From assembly GCF_003254395.2 (NCBI RefSeq), contig NC_037641.1:11060501-11124500 (forward strand): a DNA stretch of 64,000 nt, given 5' to 3'. The translations under genes were made by a program, and so were the position numbers. Shown here one piece after another: positions 12,366 through 26,600 of this stretch (position 1 is the stretch's first letter; every line of letters starts with the position of its first letter). The notes below the pieces were generated by a model that was given only the letters and a program-made list of their open reading frames with translations, searched no databases and was not told the origin of the DNA. Source of the stretch: Apis mellifera. Lineage: Eukaryota; Arthropoda; Insecta; Hymenoptera; Apidae.

Positions 12366-15300
12366 ATGACACCTGCTATAACTGGAGTTGAAGAACAAGA
12401 AAAACTACTTGAGGATGCAATTGGTGTAGTCAAAGTGCAAGCTTTTCAAATGAAACATTGTCTGGATAAATCCAAATTAATGGATGCATTAAAACATGCA
12501 TCTACGATGTTAGGAGAACTTAGAACTTCTCTTTTAAGTCCAAAGAGTTATTATGAATTATGTATCCTTAATTTAAAAAAAAAAACTATGTAGGTTTCAT
12601 AAAATATTTTTAATAATTTTTTTTATAATAAATTTTATTTTTTCTTACATATAATTTTAGATATGGCAATTACTGATGAATTAAGACATTTAGAACTTTA
12701 TTTATTAGATGAATTTCAAAAAGGAAGAAAAGTTACAGATTTATATGAATTAGTACAATATGTTGGAAATATTGTACCTAGATTGTAAGTTTATTATAGA
12801 TATATCATGGTAATATATCATGATAATATATTTTTCTTGTAATATTTAATATTGTTTTTTTAGATATTTACTCATCACAGTAGGATTAGTATATATCAAA
12901 ACAACACCTGGCTTAAAAAGGGATCTACTAAGAGATTTAGTAGAAATGTGTAGAGGTGTTCAACATCCTTTAAGAGGTCTTTTCTTAAGAAATTATTTAT
13001 TACAATGTACTCGTAATATTTTACCAGATGTTGCTGAAGAAGATGATGAAGATGGAAATGTATGTTTAGAAATGAACAATATATAAAAAGATCAAGTTTA
13101 TACTTTGTATTTTTTTTTAGGTCCGTGATAGTATAGACTTTGTCTTAATGAATTTCGCAGAAATGAATAAATTATGGGTACGCATGCAACATCAAGGTCA
13201 TACTAGAGACAGAGAAAGAAGAGAAAGAGAAAGAGAAGAACTTAGAATTTTAGTAGGAACTAATCTTGTACGACTAAGTCAATTGGAATCAGTTACTTTA
13301 GAGAAATATAAAAAGGTTACTTTTAATATATTTAGTTTATTAAAATTTTGCAAAATAATTACTTAATAACAATCATTTTTAGCTTGTCTTACCAGGAATT
13401 TTAGAACAAGTGGTCAGTTGCAGAGATGCAATTGCTCAGGAATATCTTATGGAATGCATAATTCAAGTAAATGAAAAATAAATTTTTAAATTTATAAATA
13501 TTTAAAATTGTAATAAAAGAAATGATTATTAATAATATTCATATTTTTAGGTTTTTCCTGATGAATTTCATCTACAAACATTAAATGCATTTTTAAAGTC
13601 TTGTGCTGAATTACAAAATGGTGTGAATGTAAAAAACATAATTATTTCATTAATAGATCGTCTTGCAGCATTTAGTCAAAGATCAGATGGTGTGGGAGGG
13701 CCAGGAAGTCCTAATCAAGTACCAGGAATTCCACAGGATGTAAAACTTTTTGATGTTTTCAGTGATCAAATAGCTATAATTATACAAGTTAGTATGATTT
13801 ATAAAAAAAAAAAAAAAGAATTTATATTATTAATTCAATTTTATTTAATTTATTTCTATGATGATCAGATACTGCACAAATTTGATAATAATGTGATTGA
13901 TACTTATTAATATTCAATATCTTTACTTATATAGTTTAAGTCTGAAAATTTTTCTTTATAATTATTAAATTTTTAATTATTTTTTATTGTTATTATATTT
14001 GATTATTTTTTATAGACAAGACAAGACATGCCTCCAGAAGATATAGTTTCTCTTCAAGTGGCTCTTATTAATTTAGCACATAAGTGTTATCCTGACAGAG
14101 TAAACTATGTGGATAAAGTTTTATTAACGACTGTTCAAATATTCCAAAAACAGAATGTTGATAAGTATGTATAATATAATATGAAGTATAAGTTTTTATA
14201 TATAGATAAATATATAATAAATTTAATAAATTTTCTAGACTTGAGTATAATAGTGCTGTATCAAGAGAGTTAGTGAGATTAATGAAAATTCCAATAGATA
14301 ATTATAAAAACATATTAACTGCTTTAAAACTTGAACATTTTGCTCCATTACTTGATTATTTTGATTATGAAGGCAGAAAGTTGTTAGCTATTTATATAAT
14401 AACAAATATTTTAGAAAATGAGACTTTAATACCAACTCTAGAACAAGTAGATGCAGTTCTTTCTATGGTATCTCCATTAGTACAAGATCAATTAGATCAA
14501 CCAAATATAGAAGAAGATCCTGAAGATTTTGCAGAAGAACAAGGTCTTCTTGGTAGACTGATTCATCACTTTAAGTCAGAAACAGCTGATCAGCAATACA
14601 TGATATTAAGTGCTGCTAGAAAACATTTTAGTGCAGGTGGAAATAAAAGAATAAAATATACTTTACCACCAATTGTTTTTCAGGCTTATCAACTAGCTTA
14701 TACATATAAAGGATTGAAGGATCAAGTTAGTTGTTATTAATTTCTTGTTATAACTTATACAAATTATTAATTTCTTGTTATAACTTGCAAAGAATAGACT
14801 CTGTTATTTTTCTTTGTTATAGGATGAAATGTGGCAAAAAAAATGTCAAAAAATCTTTCAATTTTGTCATGCAACTATTACAGCTTTAATGAAGGCTGAA
14901 CTGGCTGAATTACCATTGAGATTATTTCTACAAGGTGCAATAGCAATAGGTGAAATTCGTTTCGATAATTTTGAGATGGTTGCTTATGAATTTATGAGTC
15001 AAGCATTTTCAATATATGAAGATGAAATAAGCGATTCTAAGGCACAATTAGCAGCTATTACATTAATCATTGCAACATTCGAACAAATGAGTTGTTTTTG
15101 TGAAGAAAATGCGGAACCAATACGCAACCAATGTGTTTTATATGCTAGTAAATTATTAAGAAAACCAGACCAATGTAGAGGTATCGCTACTTGCTCTCAT
15201 ATATTTTGGTCAGGAAAATCATTAGCAACTGGCGGAAAAGAGGTGAATGTTATTCCTTTTTTTTTTCTTTTATTTACATATCATTATATATATATATTAT

Positions 15301-15730
15301 AATAAAATTATTTAAAAATATCTTAATTTACATATTTTTTTACTAAGATGCAAAATGGATATAAAGTATTGGATTGTTTGAGAAAAGGTATTAGAATAGC
15401 AAGTCAATGTATGGATACTTCAGTTCAAGTACAACTTTATGTGGAATTATTAAATCATTATATATATTTCTATGAAAAAGGCAATACTATGGTAAGAATT
15501 ATATTTCTATTAATATATATATATATATTCATTTTTTTTTTTTTTTTTAGTTTACTGTTGATATTATAAATCAAGTAATAGCAAAAATTAAAGAAGAACT
15601 TCCGAATTTAGAAGTTAGCGAAGAAACAGAACAAATTCAAAAACATTTAGCTAACACACTAGAACATTTAAGGAATAGAATGGAATCTCCAGAAGCTGAT
15701 GGTGTATCGTATCAAGGACTTGTCCTCTAA
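12366..15730 (+). CDS. Vps35: Vacuolar protein sorting-associated protein 35 (retromer core)
   Basis: Eleven exons: 12366-12561, 12661-12784, 12864-13059, 13121-13315, 13383-13466, 13551-13787, 14016-14164, 14239-14725, 14823-15242, 15348-15491 and 15551-15730. They encode 803 aa (796 in human). Similarity runs end to end: KSKLMDALKHASTMLGELRT, the Vps26-contact motif PRLYL (105-109), MCRGVQHPLRGLFLRNYL, FAEMNKLWVRMQHQGH, QAFSIYEDEISDSKAQLAA and the C-terminal GLVL. VPS35 is the alpha-solenoid scaffold of retromer. It binds VPS26 at its N-terminus and VPS29 at its C-terminus, and sorts cargo from endosomes to the Golgi or plasma membrane. The start was chosen because MTPAITGVEEQEKLL lines up with the family N-terminus; upstream ATGs are out of frame. 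Confidence 0.96.
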
Positions 15731-17164
15731 TGTAATTATTGTAAACAACAATTTTGTACATAAAGCAATCGCCAATTATTTTACGAAATGAATATAGATT
15801 TTAAAAAAACGCTTATTAGATATAAATTATCATAATTTAAATCATATCAATTTACATGTAAAATTAAATTGTTAATAATGATGTATTATATTATTTGTTA
15901 ATAATTCGTAAAATATAATTTTTATATTTGTTTTGACGGAAATTGTATTAATATTGTTGATTTTTTAATTCAAAAATTAAAAAATATAATTCAATATCTA
16001 AATGTTTCAATTTCACTACATTTAATGAGAAATAGTGGAAGTAGAATAGAGATGAAGAGAAAAAATAAAAATTCGGGAATCAATACCATTTCTAGAGATA
16101 TTATACATGAAAAAAAATATTATAGAGAAAATAATTAAAAAAAAAGACCAGAGATAAAGAAAAATATTAAAATTAATGCCATTTCTAAATTGAGTCAAGC
16201 ATGTATATATAAATAAGTTTTTAAATTGTCAAATACATAAAGTATTGAAATGAACATGAAAAAAAGACAGTAGGAAAAGTAGAAAGAATTAATCAGCGTC
16301 ATCTTTTGAATACTTTTAAAAAGATGTTTTTTTTATATAAAATTTATTCAAGTAATGGCGCTATTCTTCAATTCTTTACCTTACTTTTAAAGAGATGTCT
16401 TTGGTATTTAAAAGATGGCGCTGATTTCCCAATTTTTACGTTATCTCTATTCTTTTTTTCCTCTTTTTGTGTATATTTTTTCTACAAAATTTATACACTC
16501 AATAAATAATTTCGATATCTAATTAATTTTGTTTTCTTTGTGAAATCTACTAATTAAAAATCTTAACAGAAATTATTTAATTAAATTTTCGTATGCAAGT
16601 ATATATATATACACATATATCTATCTTTATATATCTTATGTATATTTTATATTTATATTTACATTTTCATATCAAAGTATATATTTTATATGTAGATAAA
16701 TTTTTTATTTATACATTATAAAGAATTTATATTTTTTATATATAAATTAACTTTTCTATGTATGTGTAAAGAATGTATATTTTTTTTGATTTTCAGTCTG
16801 TCCATTAGAAGAAAAGCTGTTGTATGAAATCCCTAGAAATTTATAGTGTTCTTCATCTGTCACTCCATCTACAGTAATCCTTATTCTGTATGAGTATGTA
16901 AGTCTTTACTCCGTAAAACTGCACAAGCACAATTTTGTCGATGATATCATATATGGATTAACAGTTTTATGAAAATGTGGTAAGTCGATTAATGCAAAGT
17001 ACCACTAGTTATATTTCTCGGATATAGATTTGTTTACAAACACTATGGTGACATAACCTCAATTCAGACACTTAACCTGTTAACATAAATATTATATATA
17101 CGTATACACGCAGTTTGTCAATATAATTTATTACTATTTATTTTGAAGATGCACTTATCAGGAA
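15731..17164. other. Vps35 3' UTR, repeat cluster and AREL1 5' region
   Basis: The sequence is AT-rich. The central part (about 16030-16455) holds related direct and inverted repeats. From about 16790 the composition becomes more balanced, probably the AREL1 promoter and 5' UTR. No protein-coding frame with family similarity was found; the 67-codon frame at 16306 lies inside the repeat cluster. Confidence 0.5.
16033..16455. repeat. Cluster of imperfect direct and inverted repeats
   Basis: A motif of the form AGAATAGAGAT...AAAATT(C)GGGAATCA-(CGCCATCTTTT) recurs. Forward copies lie near 16038-16085, 16140-16185 and 16270-16315. Inverted copies lie near 16352-16383 and 16402-16450. The arms AATCAGCGTCATCTTTT (16291-16307) and AAAAGATGGCGCTGATT (16411-16427) match at 16 of 17 positions as an inverted repeat. 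A second unit, CTTTTAAA(A/G)AGATG, occurs twice in direct orientation. It may be a decayed MITE-like element. Confidence 0.55.
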
Positions 17165-20100
17165 ATGGCACGATGGTCGACTGTATTATCTGGGGTATTC
17201 CTGGCCCTTACTATGATTTTATCCCTTGGCAAACTTTTGATGCTTGTCACCGGAAATGCAAACAACGGAGATCTCACCGAAGCAGATCAATGGCTTGCCG
17301 AAATTGGACTGAAACAATATCGACCTCTCTTCAAAAAGAAAGGTCAGAATTCTCTTAGTTATTTTCTTAATTCCATTTTATTATTCTTATATTATGCATT
17401 GCATAATTATCAAATATTCATATAAATGTTTATAAATAAAAGAATTTTTCAATTTGTAAACAATTTACGATAAAAGATAAAACAATCAGTTTTAATATAT
17501 AACTCATTCTATTTGGCGACTTTCTAAAACGATTACTGCACAATAGATTCATTATTCAAACTTGAAATTCATTGTTAAGCATGTATTATCGATTGATCGT
17601 TAAATTACGGGTCTTTGTACGATAATGTGAATTTAACGAGCCTTTGCAAACGTCATTCATTACTACATCAAGAATTGTGATGCTTCGGGATTCATTACCA
17701 TTTCAAAGAGTTATGTAAGAGCAATTCAAACTCCTGTGTTATGTGTAATTAATTTTGCAATATTTTTCTTTATATATTTATGTATCTATGAAAAATATTT
17801 GTAAAGATTTATTAGATGAAAAACAGAGAAATTTTTTTATGTAAAGCTCTAAAATGTTGAATGAAAAAAAAAAAAGATTGAATAGAAAGAGAAAATATTA
17901 TAAGATATGCGCAAACTTGTACTTCAGTTTTTATCGCAGCTTGTTCCTCCGCATGTTTTTCTTATTAGATTCAAAAACCAAAGCGAAGCAAGCTGATAAA
18001 TCTGCGTCAGTGTCCAAACTTTTATCATCTTGGCCCTGGCTGGTGCCAAGGATATAAGCGCTTGCGCGAATGTTCCTTCGGAGTTAGGCTTTTATACCTC
18101 GGTATTGGTGGGATGAACGAATGGATACGAAGTTCCCAGCTGCGGCAATGTCACTGCGCGCTGTTTGCACTTGAGCCAATGGGGTGGGGACACTGCCCCT
18201 GCTCTCACCCTTTTCGAGAGCAAACGTTTTGTATGTACACAATCACCTTTATTGTTTTTTAATCTATCCATCACTGAACATTTACGATCGGTCCTAAAGC
18301 ACTCGTATATTGGCAATAAATTTTAATGACCCAATACTTTTATATTCGAATAATCGTATCTTTATCCCTGCTGTATCAATTTAAACGAAATTGCGCTACG
18401 AATCATCCAAATAACTGACCAATTATATATTGTTATATTATTTCGTTCATTTCGTGCAAATTTTATATTACATAACGCAAATAAATTTATCATCGGTATT
18501 TATTTTACACTAATTTTTCGCGTTGATTTAATCACTTTTAGCACATGATAAAAAAAATAAAGAGATCCTTTAGAAGCTTTGAATTCCGTTGACACGGCAG
18601 AAAACAAGATTCTCTCGTCGAGAGCGAACTAATGATCCAGTCAGCAAGTAACTGCCCTCAATAGTTACTACATCCTATCCGGATTTCTTATCGATCATCA
18701 AAGTAGATCGTCAAAGATTAAATATGACTACTCGTCGAGAGCGCTCAACGCGAACATTTCTTTACGATTGAACGACGAGTGCGCTGCAATTACTGGAAAA
18801 ATTCAAGGCAACTGTTAGGACCAATGACGAACTCGAGTCCGTTTAAAAGTACCATCGAAAGTTTTTCTTTTTTTTTTTTTTTTTAATTTTTAAACCAAAT
18901 TAATCTATTGCGGTAGCAAGAAAATGGATCGCCCCGTCTTATATTTGGAACGATTCCATAAAACGTAATGGAAAATCAACCCCTTTCTCCCTCTACCTCT
19001 TTCATTGATTTCCAATTTTTCCCGAAAATGCAGATTTTTTAGAAATTTTTTAGAAACGAGACTTCTTTCTTTCGAACGTCTACAAAGAGTAGAATTTCGT
19101 GGGGGGGAGAGAAGAGAGGGAAGTAAAGGAGTGAAATTTCGTTTCGTAAAAATGATGGACAACGATGGAGAAAGAAAAGAGGGAGAAAGCTGGACGTGAA
19201 GCTAAACCGATACGCAGAGGCACGGGCAAAATGGTGATGGGGATTCGATTTTGGAAGAAAAGGAAGAAAGCGAAGTTTGGCTGGCGTGGTCTTCGTAGCG
19301 TGGTGGGAGTAGTGAACGGGTGGCAGAGGGTGGCTCTGTCCGCGTAATCGTATCGCATGCAGTCGTCTAGCGTGAGTCCGCGCGAGTGGATCGCGGAGTC
19401 GCATCGCTCTCGGCGTTAATCGGGTGTCGAGGCACTCGACTCACGGGGGGAAACCCTTATTACCCCCCCTTGCTACGTCCCCTTTCGCATTATCTCTCGC
19501 GGAATCCCGTTGAATCGCGCGAACCAAACGACGTGAGCATTATGCGCGCAGCCAGAGGGCGCGTACGCATGAACCACCATAAAAACGGAATCCCTGTGAA
19601 CGATGAAATCGTGAACGAACCTCGGATGTTCGCGCGTTCGCCGAGGCTTTGACACATCGGCCCGCCTCACCCTTAGTAGACGCGTTCGAAGTCGGTCGTA
19701 GAAAGAGCTCGCGTTTTTACCATCTACCCCCGATATACTATACCCCTCTCTCCTTCCCCTATTCTCCAACCCCTCATTATTATTCGCGCGTATTCTCGAC
19801 TTCGGGACGCGGTACATACATCGGAAAGACGAGCATCGTAGAACTCGTCCCTCTAGGTCTCACGTTCTCTCTCACCTGTCGCCGAGGACATACGAGTACT
19901 CCTCCTGTCGCTTCATCCTCTACCCACGTAGATAACAAGTAGCGAGATCGTAATTAATATCGTAAACAAGTGCGACGCGACACTCTCCTGTTGCGAAGGG
20001 GTACGATTTCGTTCGTTGCGCCCGAGGACCGCAATTCGAACAGCCGCATATTACCTTTTTCGCTGGCAACGCTCCTCCCACCTTTCCGCTGGGTTACCCG

Positions 20101-20635
20101 CGATCTTTTATCCTCCACCTTCCCCCCCAACTTCGAGTCGCCGAACACCGATCCTCCGGCGGAAAAGCAGTCTTCAGGTGACGAGAAGTCGTTTCGAATC
20201 CGTAAGTTCACTTCTTCTTCTTCTTCTCTTCGACGAACATTCGTTTCTTACGATCGAATATTACGCGCACGCTTATTATTTTTAATTACGAGAAGAATCA
20301 GTTGAAGTACAGTCGAACTTTATCCTTTTGCTAATTTTGCACCGCCCCCCGATAGAAATTGCATGCTTTTAAAAATTGTGCAAAAATTTCCCTTAAATTA
20401 AGAGACAATGCGAACGTTTGCTTGAATCTCGCGGAATTTTTCGGGGGATGAAGGGTTGAAGAGTTTCTCGAGGGTAATCACAAGGATTCGTCACGAATTT
20501 CTTTCTTTTCCCTCTGAAATTTGGTCTGATCGCGTAGATGTTGTTGTTGTTGCGACCCGTTTCAAGGCTTTGTTACTCGGGGCCGCGCGAGGTCACGGAA
20601 CGTCTTCATCGCGAAAGACGTTGACGTCACGACGC

Positions 20636-20695
<60 letters not shown>

Positions 20696-23600
20696 GCATT
20701 TTCGAAAAGTAAGGGATCGCCTAAAGCGCGGCGAACGCGTCCTGCATTGCGACACTTTGAGCGATGGGTTTTTCCCACGAGCATCGTGATCCGGGGGAGG
20801 AAAAGTTTGCCGGTAATGCGTTTTATCGGCTCGATGTCGATGCCGTGGAAACTCGCCGTTGGGGAACTCGAGAAGATTGGAATAAAGAAAATTCAATTCC
20901 CAACTTTTCCCAACTTTCTTCTCTCTCTCTCTCTCCTATATATATCCATGTATTCACCGAAAGATAAACGTACGGGATATAGGATAGCTCGAGTTATGGT
21001 AATTCGAAAGAAGGGAATAGCGAGTGGAAATAAATAATGTAAATATAATACACGAAGAAATGCGCATAGAGAAATCGTTTAGAAGAATAGATGATGATAT
21101 TCCTTATAGGAAAAAAGAAACTGTTTGAAAGATATTTGTTTCGATATTTATTTGAAAACGTTTTTAATCATTAATCATTACTCATCCCAGGCTAAAATCG
21201 ATATAATCCGCCAGTACCTCGGCCATTTTCCACTCATTGTCCACGTGTCGTAATTTATCACGGGCCATTTTCCGTGTCCCGCATTGTTCGAAAATGATGA
21301 AGCGAAACGAAATTTTCGGGGGATGTCCGCGGGCGAATAAATCAATCCCGTCGAATCCTACGAAACTTTTCGCGCTCACATTACGAGGGAAAGCGAGAGC
21401 CTCGTAAAACGAAAGAAGTGGGAAGATGATCCGTTGGCAGATTGATCGATCGATCGATCGATCGGCAAATCGAGCGGGTTTGGCAACACGCGCGCGGAGA
21501 GACAAACATATAGGATGTCGGTGTACAACATGATGCGAGTAGGATTTAATTGATCGCGGTTAAAATTGATTTTCCCGGTTGTTGCGTACGAGTAAGTTTG
21601 CACGAAGCAGGTAAACGTCGGCCGATGGGAAAAGTATCGATCCATCGTGACCTTAACCTTTCTTAACGCGGAAAAATTTCCCGTCGAGAACGAGTCTGAA
21701 AAAGGCCCGAGTTGACTCACAGTTGACACGCTTCACTGGCTCTGGTTAAATATTAATTTGCTATTCTACCAAATGCGAAATGCGTAATTTCGAACGAAGA
21801 ATCGGAAATTCGAGAGATAACCTGTTTTAAATAGTCCTTTAATAAAGGGAGGTGAGTTTTACACGAGCATAAAATCGCGTTTCGAAATTACGCTAGTTTA
21901 AATGACGGTCGTTGAAACAAATTGAAAGCAAAAAATTTCTTGATCGAACGAAACGGGTATTACAACGGTGTTATAATCCTCTTCGACGCGATGAATCTTG
22001 CTTGGATATATTTTATGAAAAAAAAAAATACATATATATCCGTGCGAGCGTTATTGCTTTCGAGAATGATGTAAATGTTATCCAACTCTGCAATAAGCTA
22101 CGCGAATTTAACGGTGTTATCCATTTACGTGCGACGCAATTCCGTATACCAATTACGTTTTACCGCGCCACGAGCAATTAATCATTCCACGAGCGTATCC
22201 TCTACTCATCGTATTTTTCTACGTTTCTATCGATGAAAAAACAAACAAGCAAAAAAAAAAAAAACAAATCGACGAGATACAAATCAATGTATATATATAT
22301 ATATATATATATATTACAGATATACTCGAAACCCTCGATTATCTCGTTTAGATAGACGATCGAAATGCGCATACGAATCGCATGGGAAAAGGAAGCGTAT
22401 GTACAAACACTCTGTGTTATGTACAATATAACACGCTATCGCTTCGACTCGATCGTATATCATATTACGTATACATTGTACGTGAATCGTGTTTCATATA
22501 TCAACGATATATTTTCCATAATCGTGAGAAAAAAAAAGAAATTGAAATATTCGTCGCAAATATTTGCTCGAATTTACACAACGAATAGCACGCTAATAAA
22601 ACTTCATCGCTTGGCAAAAAGAATTGCGTATCCCTTGTACCTTGGCTCGAAGAGGAAGACAGTCTGGATAGGCACACACTCGAGTCTCGAGTAGCCGGCA
22701 AGATTTTAATTAGCCCGGGAAACAATCGCTCGTTCTCGCGGGAGAATAGTATTCATCGCGCTTTCGTATCCTTTCATTCGAGCAGAAACCTGATCCCCGA
22801 GGGTCCTCCTCCGAAAACTTCTTTTCACCGAAACTTATCGCTGGCTTCTTACAATTTCGAAGGAAAAAAGAGCGAAGGGGAGGGAGACAGTAAGAAAGAG
22901 AATCGCGATCCTACAAGTTAGGATCGTTTAATCGCTTCGTCGTTAAGAAAGAAACGTCACGCCGCCGTGCACTGGATTCCATTAATGCGGTAACACGCCA
23001 TGGTGGTGAAACTGTGTCACCAAGTTTGTTTCTCAACCTTCCCCTCTCTGTGCGCGGATATTCCCGGAATACCGGTCTCGAAATACGAACGAGGCGATAA
23101 GAGAGGGGGGGAGGAGAAGGGAAATTTTAAGCAGACGAGAAGGAAATGTTGCAATTCGGCGCAATATCGCGTCCCCCCTCGGTCAAGTAGAAGATAGACA
23201 CAAAAGCGGGCAAATGTGCAGGAATCGATCTGCCCTACCTTCATAATACCGGCAACTCTCTCTCGTGCATAATCATGAGAATGTATGACATACGAGAATG
23301 TATGCCCTGGTTTTGCCTTGCCCACCACCACCTCCGCCGCCATTACCTCCTGCCGCTGCTCCAACCCCGTTGCCGTTCCCCCTCGCCACCGAAAGGATCG
23401 TTAGCACGAAGTAATGCCAGTGAAGGATATCCGTTCGAAAAGGTCAAGAGTCCACGTCGAGGCTGCCGTGTTCTACGCGGGCTTGATTCTCTCATTGTTC
23501 CCATGCTTGCGTCTCTCCTCTTTTCTTCTTCTTCTCTACGTTTCCGTTTCGACCACGGCCCAGAAAAAAATAACCTAGGGAAAGGAGAAAGGTTGGGGGG

Positions 23601-26600
23601 AGAGAGAGAGAGAGAGAAAGATCTGAAAAACATCGAGAGCCACCGCATTCTTCTTTTACCTTTGAAACATTACGAGCTTTGATGGACTCGCTAATGGAAC
23701 GTTTATCCCTCGAAGTCCTGTAATACTTGATGGGATGAAATGGTCCGCGAATTTTTCCATTACTTTTTTTTTTTACTTGGGGAGAGTGGAAGATTTAAAA
23801 TTAAAAATACCGCGATTCGATCTTTAATCACCGCCACCATCTCTTCTCGATGTAATCTCGTGTCCTTGTTTCGTTTCGAGAACTAACCACTTAACGATTA
23901 TTAAAAAAAGATGGAAAAATCGGGGAGGAGACACGCGTACCGTTTCGTCCAATTTGTTCTACGTATGCCACAGATTATACCTTGAAATGCAATCCTATGT
24001 TTCGTCCTTCCAATCGTTCTTTCTTTCTTTTTTTATCGGCGGCAATTGACACGGTACACGTCGGCCAATAAATTGTGCAAGGGAAACGAGACGAGCGTGG
24101 AAAACACGGGTACGATAACCCCGGTTCGACCTCGAGTGGACTCTTGACCCGCTTTCAGGACCCGTTTAATTCATGGTAACGTTCCGTTGTAGTTGATTAA
24201 ATCGCCACCCTATCGATCCGCGATCGCTTTATCGGCATATGGTTAATCGAGCGGCATGAAAGCGCGCGCCGATAGAAGAATCCGTCGAAACAGTTATCAA
24301 TCTCTTTATTCGAAATCCCCGTACCCCCGGATCTGGGTCAACGCGGGCGAATGTATATTGTACATCTCCCTTTTCTCTCTTTTTTTTTTTTTTTCCTTTT
24401 TCGATTGCGCCCCACCGAATTTTTTGCGATCGAATAAGTTCAATCCTTGAACCCTCGACGAGAGCCGCAAAGTCGATTAGAGAAAAAGTTTCGAAAATTA
24501 CGAAATCCCCTTTCTCGATTATTCACGACGAAATGGTGTGCACGTAACGCGGAAAGTATCGAACGAATTTTTTTCACTCATCATCCTAGCAAATGTCGTC
24601 GAGCAAATATCATTACCTCCGTCTCCATCTTTCAATTCTTCGCGAGAGATTGTACAATAGCTTTCACCCTTGTAATTAAAATTAATCGCGTGTCGTTGGA
24701 GCGAAGCCGCGATGCAAGATCTTCCCTCTTCAAGAAGAAATTGACCCATGCTTCGCCTCTCGTTACAAGCTTCCCTTTCTTCTTCCCTTTCTAATTGCAT
24801 TCGCTTCGTTGCAAAAAATACACACACACACACATATATATACACTAGCTGCGCACTAACCGTTTGTACGACAAGCGAAATATTAAATATCAGCTTGACA
24901 ATATCGTCACGTCCCGCACAATTGTCAATGGCTGCTATTCGTCATTCAATCATCGCGGCAATCGCACTTTGCAGTCGCGTGGCAAGTCGAAAACAAAAGG
25001 TAGAAGTTTCATTGTTCGGCTCGGGTATAAATTTATTTTCGCGCGATTATCAAAGAAATATCTCGTTTTCGAAAATCCTTCGCGCCCAAAAAATCAAATT
25101 CGCGAATTTATCATTGTATGTTCGGCCGCGGAATCGTTCACAAGATTAATGAGAATGAAACGGTGGTGTAATGATGTTTCGAGAAGATGACCTCGTGACG
25201 AGCGAGCGATGCGACGGTGAACGAAAGAAAGAATGCTTCGTAGTCGGTAAAAGTTGAAGAGAGAACACCGTGGAGGAATTATGCCGGACAAAAATCGAGG
25301 CTGTCGAGATGGACAACGCGACAAAGATTTCTTTGCCGACGAGATATCGTCCATCGGCATGTCGCTACGGCCCAGCGGTAGCGCTTCTTCCGGTAAGTAA
25401 AAAAAAAAAGAAAAAAAAAATCTCACGTTGAAAATAAACATTTTCTTTTTTCAATCCAATGAATCATTCTTGCGATTAATTTCGTCGTAAAAAATAAGTA
25501 TTCCTTCCGTACGAACGAAGGTTGGAGGAACAAATTTCCCAACACAACGGTTTGCCTTTCAAAAATTAGAGACGATTCATCTTTACTCGTAATTATTATT
25601 TATATTTTCGATCCTGAAAAATTCTAATTTAATTCAATAAGAAGCTTTTACAATTTTTACCTCCTTTTTCCCCCCTTTTTCTCTCTTTTTTTTAATTCAT
25701 TTTCGTTTGACGGATATAGAAGAGCAATTTCTTGATCACGTTCCCGTTGGTGAGCTGATGACGATTCTCGGCAGCTATGCAACTCGTCAATTGGTGCCTC
25801 TCGGGGGCACATTGGTCGATCGTGGAATTCGATTTCTCGAGACCTGTTCGAAACTGATTGAACAAATTCAGGATAATGCATTCTTTCATCGAGACTTCCG
25901 ACTCGGCCACGCTCGTGTCGCCGATGGCGCACAGCCAAAGCAGCTTATCCACCCATGCTTCCTTCTCGCTCTCCCCGTCTACGTAGTTCACCCCGTGGTC
26001 CCGCATCCACAGAGTTAGCTGTAATTTCCGAATCGATAAATAAACCGAATCTAGCAACGTCCGTTTCATCGCAGATCCTTGAATTTTGAAACGAGCAATG
26101 AGATTCTTCTTCGAAAGAGACTTCGACTTTTTATTCTATTCGGGCTCTATCCTCTTTCGCTTACCTTTCCCCGACATTTGAAAGTCAGAGGATTGCCGGA
26201 GAAGTAGACTTTGTCGACACCGCCGGGCAACGTTGAAGGTTCCAGGCAAGCTAAACGATTCTCTCGGATGTCGAGCCGCTTGAGCAACGGTATTTTCTCG
26301 AAGATCACCGGTTCGATTATGTCGATCCTATTGAAAGACAGGTCCAATTGCTCCAGGTAGACCAAATCCTTGAACCACGCCTCCCTCACGCGCGTGATGT
26401 TATTGTTCGGCAGGCCGAGTTTCCTCAAATTCACTAAACTGCCCAACCCATCCAAATGAATGTCGTTTATACGACAATGGTGCATGTTCAAGGACTGCAA
26501 ATGTTTCGCGTATCTCGCGAAAGCTCGTTCCGGAATGTACCGCAAATTCGAGTTGAAGATCAATATGGACCTCACCGAGTCCGCCGTCTCGTTGAAAATT

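Larger units (their letters stand above)
17343..25280. other. Large GC-variable first intron of AREL1
   Basis: This is the first half of a ~10 kb intron. After an AT-rich start it turns GC-rich, with many CpGs (about 18.6-25.3 kb). Numerous overlapping open frames on both strands are a by-product of composition: they are Arg/Ser-rich, overlap antisense to one another and show no domain. The region contains CT, GATC, CA and CTT microsatellites. It could contain enhancers, non-coding RNA or an alternative promoter, but nothing can be named from the sequence. Confidence 0.45.

Noticed and set aside
18905..25190. Many long-looking open frames on both strands
   Set aside because: They overlap antisense to each other, are Arg/Ser/Leu-rich as expected from CpG-rich DNA and CT repeats, and have no splice logic or family motif.
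25707..26018. Plus-strand open frame of about 100 codons opposite the LRR gene
   Set aside because: It is the mirror of the last LRR exon. A possible acceptor exists at 25719, but the frame ends without a donor that joins to AREL1, and the minus-strand reading has LRR-type logic.
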